64,000 bases of DNA from Saccharomycopsis fibuligera x Saccharomycopsis cf. fibuligera (Eukaryota; Ascomycota; Saccharomycetes; Ascoideales; Saccharomycopsidaceae). The position numbers and the translations under genes are program-made. The DNA lies in contig CP012816.1 in the NCBI GenBank assembly GCA_001936135.1, forward strand, positions 3,221,501 through 3,285,500, in the 5' to 3' direction. Under the pieces are notes generated by a model. The model was given only the letters and a program-made list of their open reading frames with translations, was not told the origin of the DNA and did no database searches. This document shows, one piece after another, positions 31,495 to 42,596 of the stretch (its first letter is position 1; the number at the start of each line of letters is the position of its first letter).

Positions 31495-33573
31495 ACTTGT
31501 GTGTGCTTTTCTTTTTTTTCCCCTCTTGCTCGCTGACTTTCTTTTGCTCGTTTATATATATTTTGGTTATTTTATTTTGACTTTGCTCTTGCTTACGAGC
31601 TTTTGTTCTATCAATATTCCTACATTTACCATGGCAGAATGCCCTTTTTTAAAGTATATATTGGTGCTCAATATAAAGAGAACCACTGAACTATAAAAAG
31701 AGACTGGACGCGGCGTTTGTAGCACGTAGTATTTTATGGAACCAGTGAACTGCCCCGGAGCGAGCGAGATTACTACCTTATGCCACAGCGCACTTCACCG
31801 AAATACACCTACAATAGCAACTACTACATCGTCCAATACTTAGTACTGGTTTTATGTTGTGCGAGTGCTGCACTCCCATTCTTCTCATACTGCCGCGTTA
31901 CGTCACCTGTACAACTAAATCAACACACGCAAAGTACACAAACCCGACCAACAGTCAATCTCAATTATCAGGGCAAAACAAGTGTTGTAGAACTACAATT
32001 TGTAGTAGCTTACTGAAGCAACACATACTGTGTATAGCTACTCCCACCGGACCGAAGAAACCAGTGACTTCCGTTAGAGTTAATCGTTCGTGGTTACTAT
32101 AGCCAAGTGTTTCACTTAATACTGTAGCCCCGGAGCACCCCGGAGCGACTTTTAAGAGTTCTATCAAACCTTCATTCTCCGTCATATACGTCCTCAAGCA
32201 TGAAATTAGGACAAAAACAATCACGAAGCTACTTCTGGTACTGCACAAAACCGAATAGGACCCGAGAGGTTTAGTGCTTTTTGAACTCAAAATGCAAATT
32301 TGGATCTGAGAGCGTCTGCGGACATGCATCGCTGGTGCTAATCTCCGCGCTGCTTCCTAACCAGTAACGGGAAAATATTTAGTGCTGGATTTCATCTGAA
32401 CTAGAGATTCACTTGAGTTATGCTCTTTTTTTTTTTTTTTTTTCTTTCTTTCTTTTGTTAACTTTTAACAGTTTCACAATTAATTTTTTGTGCTCAATGT
32501 TACGAGTTTCTTTTATCCATCTTTCTCCCTGGCGCTGGATGTCCGGTGTGCAAAATAGTTAAATAAATTACAAGGTTGCATAAATTATCATGGTTTTATA
32601 TTGCCAATGCATCCTGTCTTCTCTGTAATAGCAACTATAAATACCTTAAATTCTTCGAAATGCAAGTATTGACATTCGGTGTTAACTGTCAGCTGTCAAA
32701 TCCGCATACACCAGTTTGTCTTTCGGATGTTGGGAAGTACACCACCCTTACACCACCCTTACACCACCCTTCAGTAAATATATTGATATAATAGGATCAC
32801 GAGAAGAATACACGCAGCAGCTAGCGGCGTCAACGTCTCTTTTGCACTGGGTTATACCTCGCTAATATGTCAACCGCTATCGTGGTCACGCGCAATTTGT
32901 AGTTCCGATGCTTATGCAAAGTGAACTCGATTTCAGTGACTTCGCCTGATTGAGCGGTTGTAACATATATGCGGAAGTGCCCGCAACATCCCTGCCTACT
33001 ATACAAACTATGCCGAAATATTACTTAGTGCACTACGCGTTTGTCACGTGATAACGCCCTTTTGCAATTTCAACTCTTGTTTACTGTTTGGCTAGCTGAT
33101 GTAAACAAACAAACAAAACGTTAGGATTTCGCTACAGTAGCTACTGTATACAATTTGTAGCATATCATTGACTTACTTTCTCTTCTTGTTAATCAACTTT
33201 CTCTTTCCCTTACACACACCCCACAAACACATCGTTTTTTCCTCTTACCTGATCTAATCTTGAGGGATAGGATTTGTTCATAAAGCTATCAGCAAGCAGC
33301 CGTATTCGTGTTCAAACTTATGACATAGCATTCCATGGCCAGCTAAGACAATTATTTCAGAGTTTTTTTATTCAATCATCTCTTACTATCCATTGAAGCA
33401 AAATTGTCGGACTATCAATCTTTGCTTTTAATCCAATATCTTATTCTGCTTGCTTTGGCTAAATAATCCTGCAATATAAACAAAAAATTTATACTATTAT
33501 ATCTCGTCTAGCTCAAAGACATAACATATTATACAATAATATTTTCACAACCACGGGACTAAACAACCACATT
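31495..33573. other. 2.1-kb intergenic region between GAPDH and NDD1-like gene
   Basis: No gene supported. Notable sites: CCCCGGAGC at 31753-31761, 32128-32136 and 32138-32146; a CACGTG E-box near 33045-33050; and a threefold 11-bp repeat at 32739-32771. The right 400 bases are AT-rich with T/C-rich runs and should hold the promoter and long leader of the plus-strand gene at 33574. Confidence 0.5.
32739..32771 (+). repeat. Three tandem copies of ACACCACCCTT
   Basis: Three perfect 11-bp units at 32739-32749, 32750-32760 and 32761-32771. The C-rich core resembles Rap1-type or other zinc-finger/Myb sites, so clustering may mean a bound element upstream of the NDD1-like gene. No factor can be named from sequence alone. 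Confidence 0.85.
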
Positions 33574-35589
33574 ATGGGTGCAAGATCATTGGCAGATAAC
33601 TCGATGGCAGATGTGCTAGACTCAGAAATATTCAAGTCTTTGGATAGCGAAGATTCCCAAAGTTCTGACTCGAAACATCAACCAAAAAGGAAAAAGACCA
33701 AACATAATGGAAATAGCAGCAAAAGAAACAAAAGCACATTGAAAAAACGCCAGTCAAATAGTTCGGAAATAGATTTTGATGCCGATGAAGACAGTAAAGG
33801 TAAAAAGACCAATAATGATGATATTGAAGAGTCTACATATCAAAAGGATGAAAGTTTTATGCCATTTGGCAGCACGCCATTCGCAAACAAGTTTTTCAAT
33901 CCTTCAAATTTGAGTTCTATTGATTTTTTGAATTCACCATTTTATAATAAACTCACTTCTTCAATCAATCGAAGATATTCAAATTTAAATTCAACCGCCA
34001 AAAAATCAAGTAGAAAGGACTCTTCACAAATGAATGACTTTTTGTTCAACTTGACATCTTCTCCTTCTAAAGCCACTTTCAAAGCCGATAATAGCATATA
34101 CAATAGTACCACTAACAAGAGTTCCGAACAAGTTAGTACTTCTTGTGGAACAACACCATATTTGAACAAATATATTCATATTTCTGATTTTTTAACCATT
34201 ACCCCTCAAAAAGATTCTTTTTCTGAGCTCAATATGATAAACCAAAGTTCATTACTAAAATCAGTAAATAGAACACTGCGTCATAGGAATTTGGTAAGAA
34301 AAACTTTAGTAGATGAAATTAAAAGAGACGATGAGAGCTCTAACACTAGTGTGAACAATAATGGTAATGGCAATAGTGGCAGTGGTTGTGGCAACAGTAA
34401 CAGTAGCAGACCTGGAAGTAAAGAAGAAAGTATACTAGATTTGAATGCTGATTTTCTCAATAGCTTGAATGATGAAGAATTAGGGATTTATAAAACTGGA
34501 CTCTCTCCTTTTCTCAAAAGTGCTAAAAAGAAACGTCAATTTTCTCAAATGGATTCCCCAGTACGGACACCATTCGGCACAAACAAAGTGAGATTTAGTG
34601 AAAGAGATTTCAATGATAAGGATTTGGATGAGTTAAATAATGTGTTGATGAACTTCAAGACTCCAAAAAGTTTGAGAAAACGCATTGAAAATTTTGACTT
34701 CAAAGATTTGAGTGAAAACATTGAAGATGAGTTGAATTTGCATAACGATCCAGCAACGACTAGCGGGGGCGATCATGATTCCAAAAAGGAGAGTAGTGCT
34801 GACGATGTTACTGACGATGAAAATGCTACAGATAATGAAAGTGAAGAGCTAAATGAGCAAACCTCTAGTCAAAGTAGTCGTACTGGCCCTTCGAAATCAG
34901 TGACACCTACCACTGTAAGTTTTAGTGTTCCACAAAATCGCCAACAGCAGCACGTACAACCTCCACAGCAGCAGCAACTGTATCAACAACATCAGCATCA
35001 AAGTAACAATCAGCAGAAACAGCAAGAACACCAACATCCACATCAACATCAACCTCAACTTAAGTATTCACATCAACGTCAACCAACATCACAGCATCAA
35101 CAAATATCACCCCCACTGTCAACACAGGTTGATCTACCAACATTTAGACCTCTTCATGAAATACCAACGCCACCGATGACCAACATGGCTTTAGCTCAAC
35201 ATCAACCACAAACACAGCAGCAGCAGCAGCACCACCACCACCACCGAGTTCCACCTGCAGTGCCTTACAGCGCTGATATAACTGCACCAATGGGTTTTGG
35301 GGCTCATCAGAGCCAATATTTACAAAGCGGGCATCAGCATACTCAACAAAATCATCCACAACATCCTCAGGCAATAATCAATGGTCCACCTGGATATCCG
35401 ATACAGCTCATGCCAGTACAGCCTCTTTCGTATTTGCCAGCTCAAAATTCAGCTTGTCAATACATTGGCGCCAATCCAAACATGCCATCGCAATACATGG
35501 TACCAATACAGCAAGCACCGCCTCCTCCAGCCCCTCCTCCTCACTCCCATTCTCCTATTCTTCCTTCACAACAACAACAACAACAACAA

Positions 35590-35628
<39 letters not shown>

Positions 35629-36909
35629 CAGCAATTGTTCCCACAACCGCAGATACTTGAGCACCATCATGTTTCACCAAAAATGGCTAATAATGTTGTA
35701 AATCCAAGAGATTCTGTCAATGCCGTTGCCACAAATGTCAATAACGTAGCTAATGACATCACCGAGGTAAAAAGCAAAGCATTCCAAACGCCATCCAAAC
35801 AAAAAATCACCGAATCTAATTCGCCGTCAACGATTCTTGCATCTAGTGCTAAAAAGTTACAGCGCGTTGACTATTTGCAAGCCAAGGATTATCCCGCAAG
35901 CCCAACACCAGATATTAATAGTCATAGCTGCAATATCAATAGAGAGTCAGTGCGCTCAGCAGTGGTGGCATTAGCAGCACCCCGAGCACCCAATGGCATC
36001 TTCAGTAATGACACAAACGCGAAAATTAGAAACGAGATCAGCAATAATAATGACAATAACCACTTATCGTTTCCGTATGGTCAACGTTATTTTGGGAGTT
36101 CCCGAGAGCAAGATAATGCACGACTTAATGCCGCTGCGCTAGCAGCGCGTTATATCCCATTTTTAGATGCCATTCCAGCAATGGGAACTTTTGGTGATAA
36201 TAAGAAAAAGCTGTCGGGTACGGCGACAACGGCAAAGACATCATCAATGGCATTGCCAAGACAATCTTCATCCAACGACTATTATTCAAGGTTTAATAGT
36301 AATAATGCCATTGGTAACCTCCACAGTGGTAGTAATGCTAATATTAACTCAAACGCTAATACGAATAGTGGAAATATTAATGGCCGAAATCGTTTCCAGA
36401 TTATTTTCGCAGACATAAAATCAGTATCTAGCTATTCTAATGACATGCAGCATCGTAAATCACGCCGCAAAAATCCTCATAGGAAGGCAGCAACAGTCTC
36501 CAGTTTTACCCCAGGTTCTGCCATAACAGCATCTAATGCTGCTGGTAGCGCCAATACTGCTTCGACAACACTACCAAAAGAAGATGAAAACAAAGAGAAT
36601 ATTATATCTTTTCGGCCAGTTATTCCAAAGAAGATAGACACAAAGATGATGATGAATAATGGCGGAGTTGAAGGAATCAATAATAAGGTTGGCCTTGCAG
36701 AAATCAAATCAAACGCTTTGAATATCAATAACAACAATGCTACTGGTAAGTTCAATGTTAACAATACTAATGTTTTAGCTGGAACCGGTATGATGAGCGA
36801 AACTGTAGGAAGTTCGAGAAATAACAGTGGTGCAGATCTGAATAGTAGTGGAAGTATTGATAAACATGGTAGTGATAATATAAATGGTGGGGCTTTCAAG
36901 GGGAATTAA
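33574..36909 (+). CDS. NDD1: NDD1-like cell-cycle transcription coactivator
   Basis: An 1111-residue, mostly disordered protein. The clearest link to S. cerevisiae Ndd1, the coactivator of Mcm1-Fkh2 at G2/M genes, is the C-terminal block NRFQIIFADIKSVSS near residue 940, followed by basic and Ser-rich sequence, which matches the Ndd1 pattern KFQIIVANI plus Ser/Lys-rich tail as I remember it. Upstream are several S/T-P sites and TPF/TPY motifs (GSTPFANKFF, GTTPYLNKYI, VRTPFGTNKVRFSE), also seen in Ndd1, where CDK and Polo phosphorylation act. The middle contains Gln/His/Pro-rich stretches, including a 22-residue Gln run. It is about twice the length of yeast Ndd1, mainly through low-complexity expansion. 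A long upstream region suits a regulated gene. Another possibility is an unrelated regulator with a similar short motif. Confidence 0.6.
35569..35634 (+). repeat. NDD1: CAA/CAG tract encoding 22 glutamines
   Basis: Twenty-two consecutive Gln codons, with a CAG-rich centre flanked by CAA codons on both sides, within the Gln/Pro-rich middle of the NDD1-like protein. It lies in a region where length variation would not affect conserved parts. Confidence 0.95.
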
Positions 36910-37974
36910 TCGTGTTAGCATTTTTTTTTTTTCTATCTCTGTTTTTTCGTTTATGTTATTTTCTACGCATCTAAACGTTTGTTGTACTATTTTCATTATT
37001 TTCGTTCTCATTTTCGTTTTTATTTTCGTTTTTCGTTTTTCGTGTTTGTGTTTTGCCAATCTAGGCAAGGAAGATCTCTTTCTAAATGTCTGGTTAATGA
37101 TCATTGTTCACTAGTCAATTGACAGTGTGTAATAATAGTTTTAAAAATATATGTCATTCATTGACAGCATTAGTCTGGTATTATGCGTAGCAGCGATTAA
37201 AAGTATAGAAAAGCCAGAATTTTACCACGAATTTGATATATTTGTTTGCATTGGCGGAAAACAATATTAGGATCCCATTACATATCGATCGAAATGACAA
37301 ACTAAATGTTGCTTAGATCCAAGATCTTAATTAAGGCTTATACATAGGAAAAGATGACTTCTTTGCCAATTTCTAAGTATAGAGTCAACTCTTTGCGAAA
37401 AAAAAAAGAAAAAAAAATTACAAATCTAGTTAACTGGAGCCAGAACTACTCAAATTAACAATGCACACAAAGACAAGCTCACATAAGCATTTGAGGGATG
37501 AACGAAATTTGTCTTGCAGCGCTTCAAAATGTTGCCATAAAAGGAAATAATTGGGCTTTTTACAGGGTACGAACCCCTTCTCTTGCCGAGGACTGAGAAA
37601 AAATTAACAAACTCCATTTCAGGCCATTCGACTTCTAGCTCGCTTCGATTATCACTGAAAGCAAGAACAAAATGAAAAAAAGTCAAAAAGAAACTTTTAT
37701 TTTTGTAGATATATCTAAAACTAAGGTATTGTAAGTTCAAAAAGAGAAAGAAAAAGGAGTGTTGTAGTGTCTCTGGTACTTGGAGCAACATAAAGACCAA
37801 GCGAAGAACAAAAGTTGAAACCTAGAAGAAAGTCGAAGAAATGAGTTCTTTTTCGAAAACTAAAAAAATAGAAAGACAAAAAAAAAAAAAAAAAAAAAAA
37901 TATAGAAAAAAAAGCAAAGCCCAAACAAAAGTGCTTCATTTTTCGGGTACTATGCCACAGTTAATTGTAGGAGT
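36910..37974. other. Convergent intergenic region of 1.1 kb
   Basis: Holds the 3' ends of the NDD1-like gene (plus) and the acid phosphatase (minus). T-rich and TTTTCG-rich runs lie at 36,930-37,050 and an A-run of about 20 bases near 37,880. A short stretch near 37,567 (GGGTACGAACCCC) looks like a tRNA T-arm on the minus strand, but no full cloverleaf follows. Confidence 0.55.
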
Positions 37975-39618
37975 TTAGTTTACTGGAACACCGTCAGTAG
38001 CTTGAGCTTCTAAATCATAACCACCGGCAAAACAAGCCTTGTTGAATTGAGCCTTGTCCCACAAGGTATCCAAATATTCAACGAATTTGTCGAATTCACA
38101 CCACCCGTCAGCTCTTTCTTCACAATATTCTGGAAAGTTTTTGTGCAATGGTAACGTGTGGTCATTTAAAATAACATGAATGTACCTTTTGGAACCCGAG
38201 TTACTCCCTGAAGATTCGGCATGACGGTCAGATGGCACTTCTGAATCACAGTCAATGACTTCGAAATAAGTCTGAGAAGCAAATGGCACCACGGTGGAAA
38301 GATCAAATGGTTGAGGGTTGGCAGCAGTATCACTGAAGTTGCTCTTGAATTGTTCGAATCCCAACGCAGCATAAATATTGGTAATCACAGAATCGTGGGT
38401 AAAGTCAAAGTAGAGTTTTTGGTCCAACGGGAAGAAAGTGGAGTTCTGGTCTAAGGTGCTGTTTTGCAAAGCTTGTCTGGCTGGGTCATAGGCGGATTTG
38501 GTAAGTCTGTTTTTGAATTCTTCAACCCAGCCAATACCAAGAGCTCTGCCGGTTTGTGCACCAAAAAAGTTATCATTGTACCATGTCCAACTGAGGTAGT
38601 ACTCGTAGTCTTCCCACTCTTGCTGGGTGAACAAGTTGCAGAATTTCGAAAAGCCCAAGTTGTTTGCTTCATAGGTACACAACTGCTGCATTTGGAAAGC
38701 CTCCTTAGCGGTGAAGTTCAAGCCTTCAACTTGGCTGTTGAATCTCTCAGTGGCGTTTTTCAAATAAGTGTTTAAAAAGTTTGACGCTTTCTTGTTCGAA
38801 AGGCCCAACTTGCTAATGTTGTCGTTGACTGGACAGTGGTCATACGAAGCCAAGGTGTTGTTGAAATCATCGGCCTCGATCAACAACTCCAAGTTTGCAT
38901 ATTTCTGCCAGTTAGTGCCAAAGAACCCAATCAAAAAGTACTCAGCCGACATAGTCATTCTCTCTTGGGTGGTGCTTCTGGCGACAAACTTGCCGTCAGC
39001 GTGGTCCCAGTCAAACAATCTGCCGTATCTGAAGAAAGTTCTTGCACCTTTGTCGAACAACTGCTGGTTGCCCAAGGTGGTCAAGATGTTGCTGCCCTGG
39101 TCGTATTTCCAAGAATTCAAGAAGTCCAAGTCGCCGCTAGCTTTGAAGTCGGAGTGGTTCTTGAGGAAATCAGGGAACTTGGAATCATCGGTACTGTATC
39201 TGGTGCCGTGTCTGGAAAGAACGTGCACTTGATCAATGTGGCATTGGCCAGGCAAGCCGTATTCGAACACGCCCCAACCCCTGCCAACATAGTATGGGGA
39301 GATGGTGCCAAAGAGCTCGAAAATGTTTCTGTCGTCAGCCTTGTGATCAGAGCTTTGCACCGAAGTCTCAATTGGCTGCGGCAAGAAGTACGCCTGGGTT
39401 GGAGATCCTGTCTTTGGAGCAGCGTTGTCTGTCTGTGCCAAGAACGGGGCGCCGGCGGTTCTTGTTGGACCCAAGTACCCAATGTTTGTGGGGAAGAGGT
39501 TGTCTTCGCCGGCGGCCAGGTTGCCAGCAGAAGCTTGCTGATTACCGTTTATTGGAAGAGCGGTGACGGCCGCGATGCGCACCGAGAGGAGATAGAGCGA
39601 CGCAAGGACAACAAGCAT
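37975..39618 (-). CDS. Secreted histidine acid phosphatase (phytase/Pho5 family)
   Basis: A two-step histidine phosphatase that should release phosphate from organic phosphates outside the cell or in the wall. With the start preferred here (ATG at 39618) it has 547 residues. A classic signal peptide (MLVVLASLYLLSVRIAAVTA) is followed by a propeptide-like segment, the active-site RHGTRY at 136-141 and the proton-donor HD pair at 408-409 (FDFTHDSVI). Many Asn-X-Ser/Thr sites fit a heavily glycosylated secreted enzyme. The frame is open upstream to an ATG at 39876, but that ATG lies only 9 bases from a TATA box. It would also add an 86-residue segment rich in CTG codons, which would be Ser-rich under the CUG-Ser code and would bury the signal peptide. 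A Pho4-type site upstream suggests induction by phosphate starvation. Confidence 0.88.
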   Translation of the reverse strand: MLVVLASLYLLSVRIAAVTALPINGNQQASAGNLAAGEDNLFPTNIGYLGPTRTAGAPFLAQTDNAAPKTGSPTQAYFLPQPIETSVQSSDHKADDRNIFELFGTISPYYVGRGWGVFEYGLPGQCHIDQVHVLSRHGTRYSTDDSKFPDFLKNHSDFKASGDLDFLNSWKYDQGSNILTTLGNQQLFDKGARTFFRYGRLFDWDHADGKFVARSTTQERMTMSAEYFLIGFFGTNWQKYANLELLIEADDFNNTLASYDHCPVNDNISKLGLSNKKASNFLNTYLKNATERFNSQVEGLNFTAKEAFQMQQLCTYEANNLGFSKFCNLFTQQEWEDYEYYLSWTWYNDNFFGAQTGRALGIGWVEEFKNRLTKSAYDPARQALQNSTLDQNSTFFPLDQKLYFDFTHDSVITNIYAALGFEQFKSNFSDTAANPQPFDLSTVVPFASQTYFEVIDCDSEVPSDRHAESSGSNSGSKRYIHVILNDHTLPLHKNFPEYCEERADGWCEFDKFVEYLDTLWDKAQFNKACFAGGYDLEAQATDGVPVN

Positions 39619-39884
39619 GGCGGCGTTGAGGACAAGCGCGGAGAAGAGGAGTTTGCGGTGGATGCTTTTGTGGCAGGCAGCACGAGGAGCAGCACGAGGA
39701 GGAGCGCGAGGAGAACGATGGCTATCAGAAGGGAGGAGGGAGGCGAGTGTTGGCGCGTGCTTGTGTTGGTTGTTGTTATTGTTTGTAGAGATCGACTTCC
39801 ACAGCAGGGTTGACAGCAGGAGCTTCAACAGCAGCAGCAGCAGCAGAGGCAGCAGAGGCAGCGGCAGCAGCGGCATCGCAGGGC

Positions 39885-39894
39885 TTTATATATA
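39885..39894 (-). promoter_or_regulatory. TATA box of the acid phosphatase gene
   Basis: TATATATAAA on the minus strand, 267 bases before the preferred start codon (39618) and only 9 bases before the first in-frame ATG (39876). Yeast transcription normally begins 40-120 bases after the TATA box, so the mRNA probably lacks the ATG at 39876. Confidence 0.75.
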
Positions 39895-40030
39895 ACACCG
39901 GTGCTCGAGTGGAGTACGTGGGTTGTTTCGTAGGCAGTAACCGTGTGGAGCCTGATGGGACCTGTGATGTTGTGGTGATGCAGTACCGGCGATGTTGGCA
40001 GGGATGGCCGCGACAAACAGGGTAAATTAC

Positions 40031-40038
40031 CACGTGGG
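40031..40038 (+). promoter_or_regulatory. Pho4-type site CACGTGGG
   Basis: CACGTGGG is the high-affinity form of the Pho4 binding site known from the S. cerevisiae PHO5 promoter. It lies about 140 bases upstream of the phosphatase TATA box and about 570 bases upstream of PRP38, so the phosphatase is the likely target. Cbf1 can bind the same core. Confidence 0.65.
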
Positions 40039-40606
40039 GGGAAGCATCTGCAGCTTGATTGGCGGTACTAGGCAGTAGCTGGCTGGACTGGACGCCTATT
40101 ACGGCACTACTGGACCGGATCTATACATATATCCGCCATAGATGGGCTGCTGCAGTTGCTGTTATTCCAGTCAATTGTTGAGGCCACTGCTGCTTGTGTT
40201 GTTTGCGGAAAAAACGTGGTAACCGACTCGCGCTAATTGGATTGGCACGACCGGCGGCTGCAGTGCGGCAATACTTGCTAGAACCAACTTGGCAGCTGGG
40301 CAGCTGCTGCTGGGCAGCTGCTGCTGCCAGCGGCCCAGCTGGCCGCTAATGGCAGGAAAGCTCTATACAGAGGGGAATGTGTCGATGTGGTAAGCCAAGT
40401 ACTGTAGCGCTGGCGCGGCGAGTCCAGCCGTTCCAAGACCAGCTATTCCAGGTCCAGGTACCATTGCGGCGGGCGCAGCGTTCGGCGCAGCGTTCCGCCC
40501 CAGCGAGAATCTGAAAATGTAAACAGAAACTGGTCCGGGGAGATGAGATGAGATAGATACAAGCACACTCCATCAACAGATACCATTCGATGCGTGGGCG
40601 CCCATA

Positions 40607-40637
40607 ATGAACGTGCTACGAAACCAGCCACGGCAAA

Positions 40638-40672
<35 letters not shown>

Positions 40673-41302
40673 AACGACGACTTGGTCATCTACCAGGACC
40701 GCGGGCTTGCCAAAAATGCACGGCTCGTCCACGGAGTCAATCCCGTACTTCTTGTTGAAAAAATCACCAGAGAGAAAATCCAAGACTCAGTGTACTGGAA
40801 ACTCAACTGCTTTGGCATCAATGCCCTCACGTTCGTTGAAAAGTCCGCAAACTTGAAGCTAATAGCTGGCAACAGCGTCGCCAACTTGCCCTCGCACTTC
40901 CAGTGCCTTGTGCTCAAACTTCTCCAGATCCAGCCGAGCGACGAGATAGTGTTGGAGTTCCTCAACCAAAAATTCTTCAAGTACCTCACCTGTGTGGCGT
41001 TGTTCTATGTGCGGATTACTTTTCCCGCGCGGCAAGTCTACTCGCTATTAGAGCCTTTCTACAACGACTACCGCAAAATACGGTTCCGCAGCGGTGCGTA
41101 TTCGCCGGTGGTACAGTACCACATTGACGAGTTTGTGGATGACTTGTTGTCGAAAGAAAGGGTTTGCGACTTGATCTTGCCTAGACTTACTAGCCGCATA
41201 GTTCTAGAGGATAACGAAGAGCTAGAGCCAAGAAAAAGTTTGCTCCAGGATAGCAGCGACGAGAGCAGCAGCGGTGACGAGGTGGATGAGGAGGAGCAGT
41301 AG
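40607..41302 (+). CDS. PRP38: Pre-mRNA splicing factor Prp38
   Basis: A 231-residue component of the U4/U6.U5 tri-snRNP, needed for spliceosome activation in the nucleus. After an N-terminal run of 11 glutamines, the Prp38 domain covers about 33-195, including HGVNPVLLVEKITREKIQDS, YWKLNCFGINALTFVEKS, PSDEIVLEFLNQ, FKYLTCVALFYVRIT and the terminal ILPRLTSRIVLE. A short acidic Ser/Asp/Glu tail follows. Size and order match yeast Prp38 (242 residues). Codon use is GC-rich yet I see no CTG codon in the conserved domain. The ATG at 40607 is the first in frame. Confidence 0.96.
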
Positions 41303-42596
41303 TGGCTCTACTTACTTAGCTGCTGCCCATCGAGACTGCGGCTATTTCTAATGCACAGGACGTACAAAGCTCTTCATTTTGCCCGTCAGTGCTCAGCAGC
41401 TGCGCTGTGAAGCTTGCGCGTGTTTTTGCTTTTGCCACATTTGTTTGGACGGTATAAAGAGTGCACTTATAATATACGCGATTCAGGGCTCTCTCAGAGC
41501 CAAATATTACTGCAAGAAATGTAGTCAGCAGACAACGAGGATTGTTTTAATGTTAATGTTCAGTATTGACCAATCCGTTACATGCATGCTAGCGACGCAT
41601 CACTTTTTGTCACCTGTTTATACTTACATACAGGAAAAGCGCTCTATCACGGAAGTTACTCGAAGCCGAATCTAAAGCGAGACAGAAAAAGCTAGTGTCG
41701 CAAAACGTGGGCCCTCGCATGCACTGAGCCCTACGTTATCGCACAATAGACAAGGCTCGGTCATCTGTATTGGGAAAAGGGTCTAATGCGCAGATATCTT
41801 TGGTGTTTTGGGGGGTGCTCGAGAATTTAAGCCTTTGCGTTTCGCGATATTGCCGAGTCTAGTGCCAATTTCGAAAACATCTCCTACAAAGATTCCCAAA
41901 TTAAGCAGACATGCGAACTACGCCAAGCAAGCCAGACCTGCTAGTTTTGCCAAACACTTTCTTGACCTTTTGGTGTGAAGTGAGAACCCCCGTGGCAGGC
42001 TCGTGTTCGATAGAAGACCACCTTTTTAGTGGTCCAAGCATCATGAATGCTAGTTGCGTACAACCGTAATTTGCAGCTATACAAGGTACAGTCATACAGT
42101 GTTCAAACCAAACAAGAGCACAGGAATACAAAATCTCTATTTGGTGCGAATAGCAAGATGATGAAGTCTGTTGGAAAAGCAAGACAGTATACGAATAAAT
42201 GAGATAACTAAAAACTACGAATTGAAATTTTGTAAATGAGAAACAGAAATAAATGGCAGCGATTTAGGGTATGAATAAAAACAAAGGGAAAGGTGCAAAA
42301 GTATAATACAATTTGGGATTCAGATCAGTCAATCAATTAATCAGTAACTAAGTAAGAACGTAAATAGCGAAACATCAAGCAGGCATATTAATCAGTCATT
42401 TTGTACAGCAAAATTAAAAAAAATAAAAATAAAAATAAAAATAAAAAAAAAAAAAATAAAAAAATACAAAACATTCTAACTTTATTTCACATTCAACTAT
42501 AACTTAAAGATTCAACACTCGAATGCTAGCTACTATTTCTCTCTCCTAGTGAAATTGACAGTTGCTGCTGCTGCTGCACTTGTTGACAATTTTGCT
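41303..42596. other. Convergent intergenic region of 1.3 kb
   Basis: Lies between the 3' ends of PRP38 (plus) and the CAB3/SIS2-family gene (minus). An A-rich AAATAAAAATAAAAA repeat occurs at about 42,414-42,468. A 98-codon frame at 41,379-41,675 starts without ATG and shows no domain. No RNA gene recognised. Confidence 0.5.

Larger units (their letters stand above)
39619..40606. other. Divergent promoter region between phosphatase and PRP38
   Basis: About 730 bases lie between the first possible ATG of the phosphatase (39876) and PRP38, or 990 from the preferred start. The region contains the TATA box and Pho4-type site listed separately. The part near PRP38 is GC-rich with repeated CAGCTGCTGC-type sequence around 40,300-40,330. 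Confidence 0.5.

Noticed and set aside
31961-32329. 122-codon minus-strand frame in the intergenic region after GAPDH
   Set aside because: No recognisable domain, no promoter and no codon bias like neighbouring genes.
37450-37800. 116-codon minus-strand frame and tRNA T-arm-like GGGTACGAACCCC
   Set aside because: The frame has no domain, and no acceptor, D or anticodon arms could be paired around the T-arm-like piece, which also lacks the conserved A in the B box.
38836-39813. Long plus-strand frame (325 codons) opposite the acid phosphatase
   Set aside because: It is a shadow of the phosphatase coding strand, with no domain or promoter, and its composition follows from the antisense of a biased gene.
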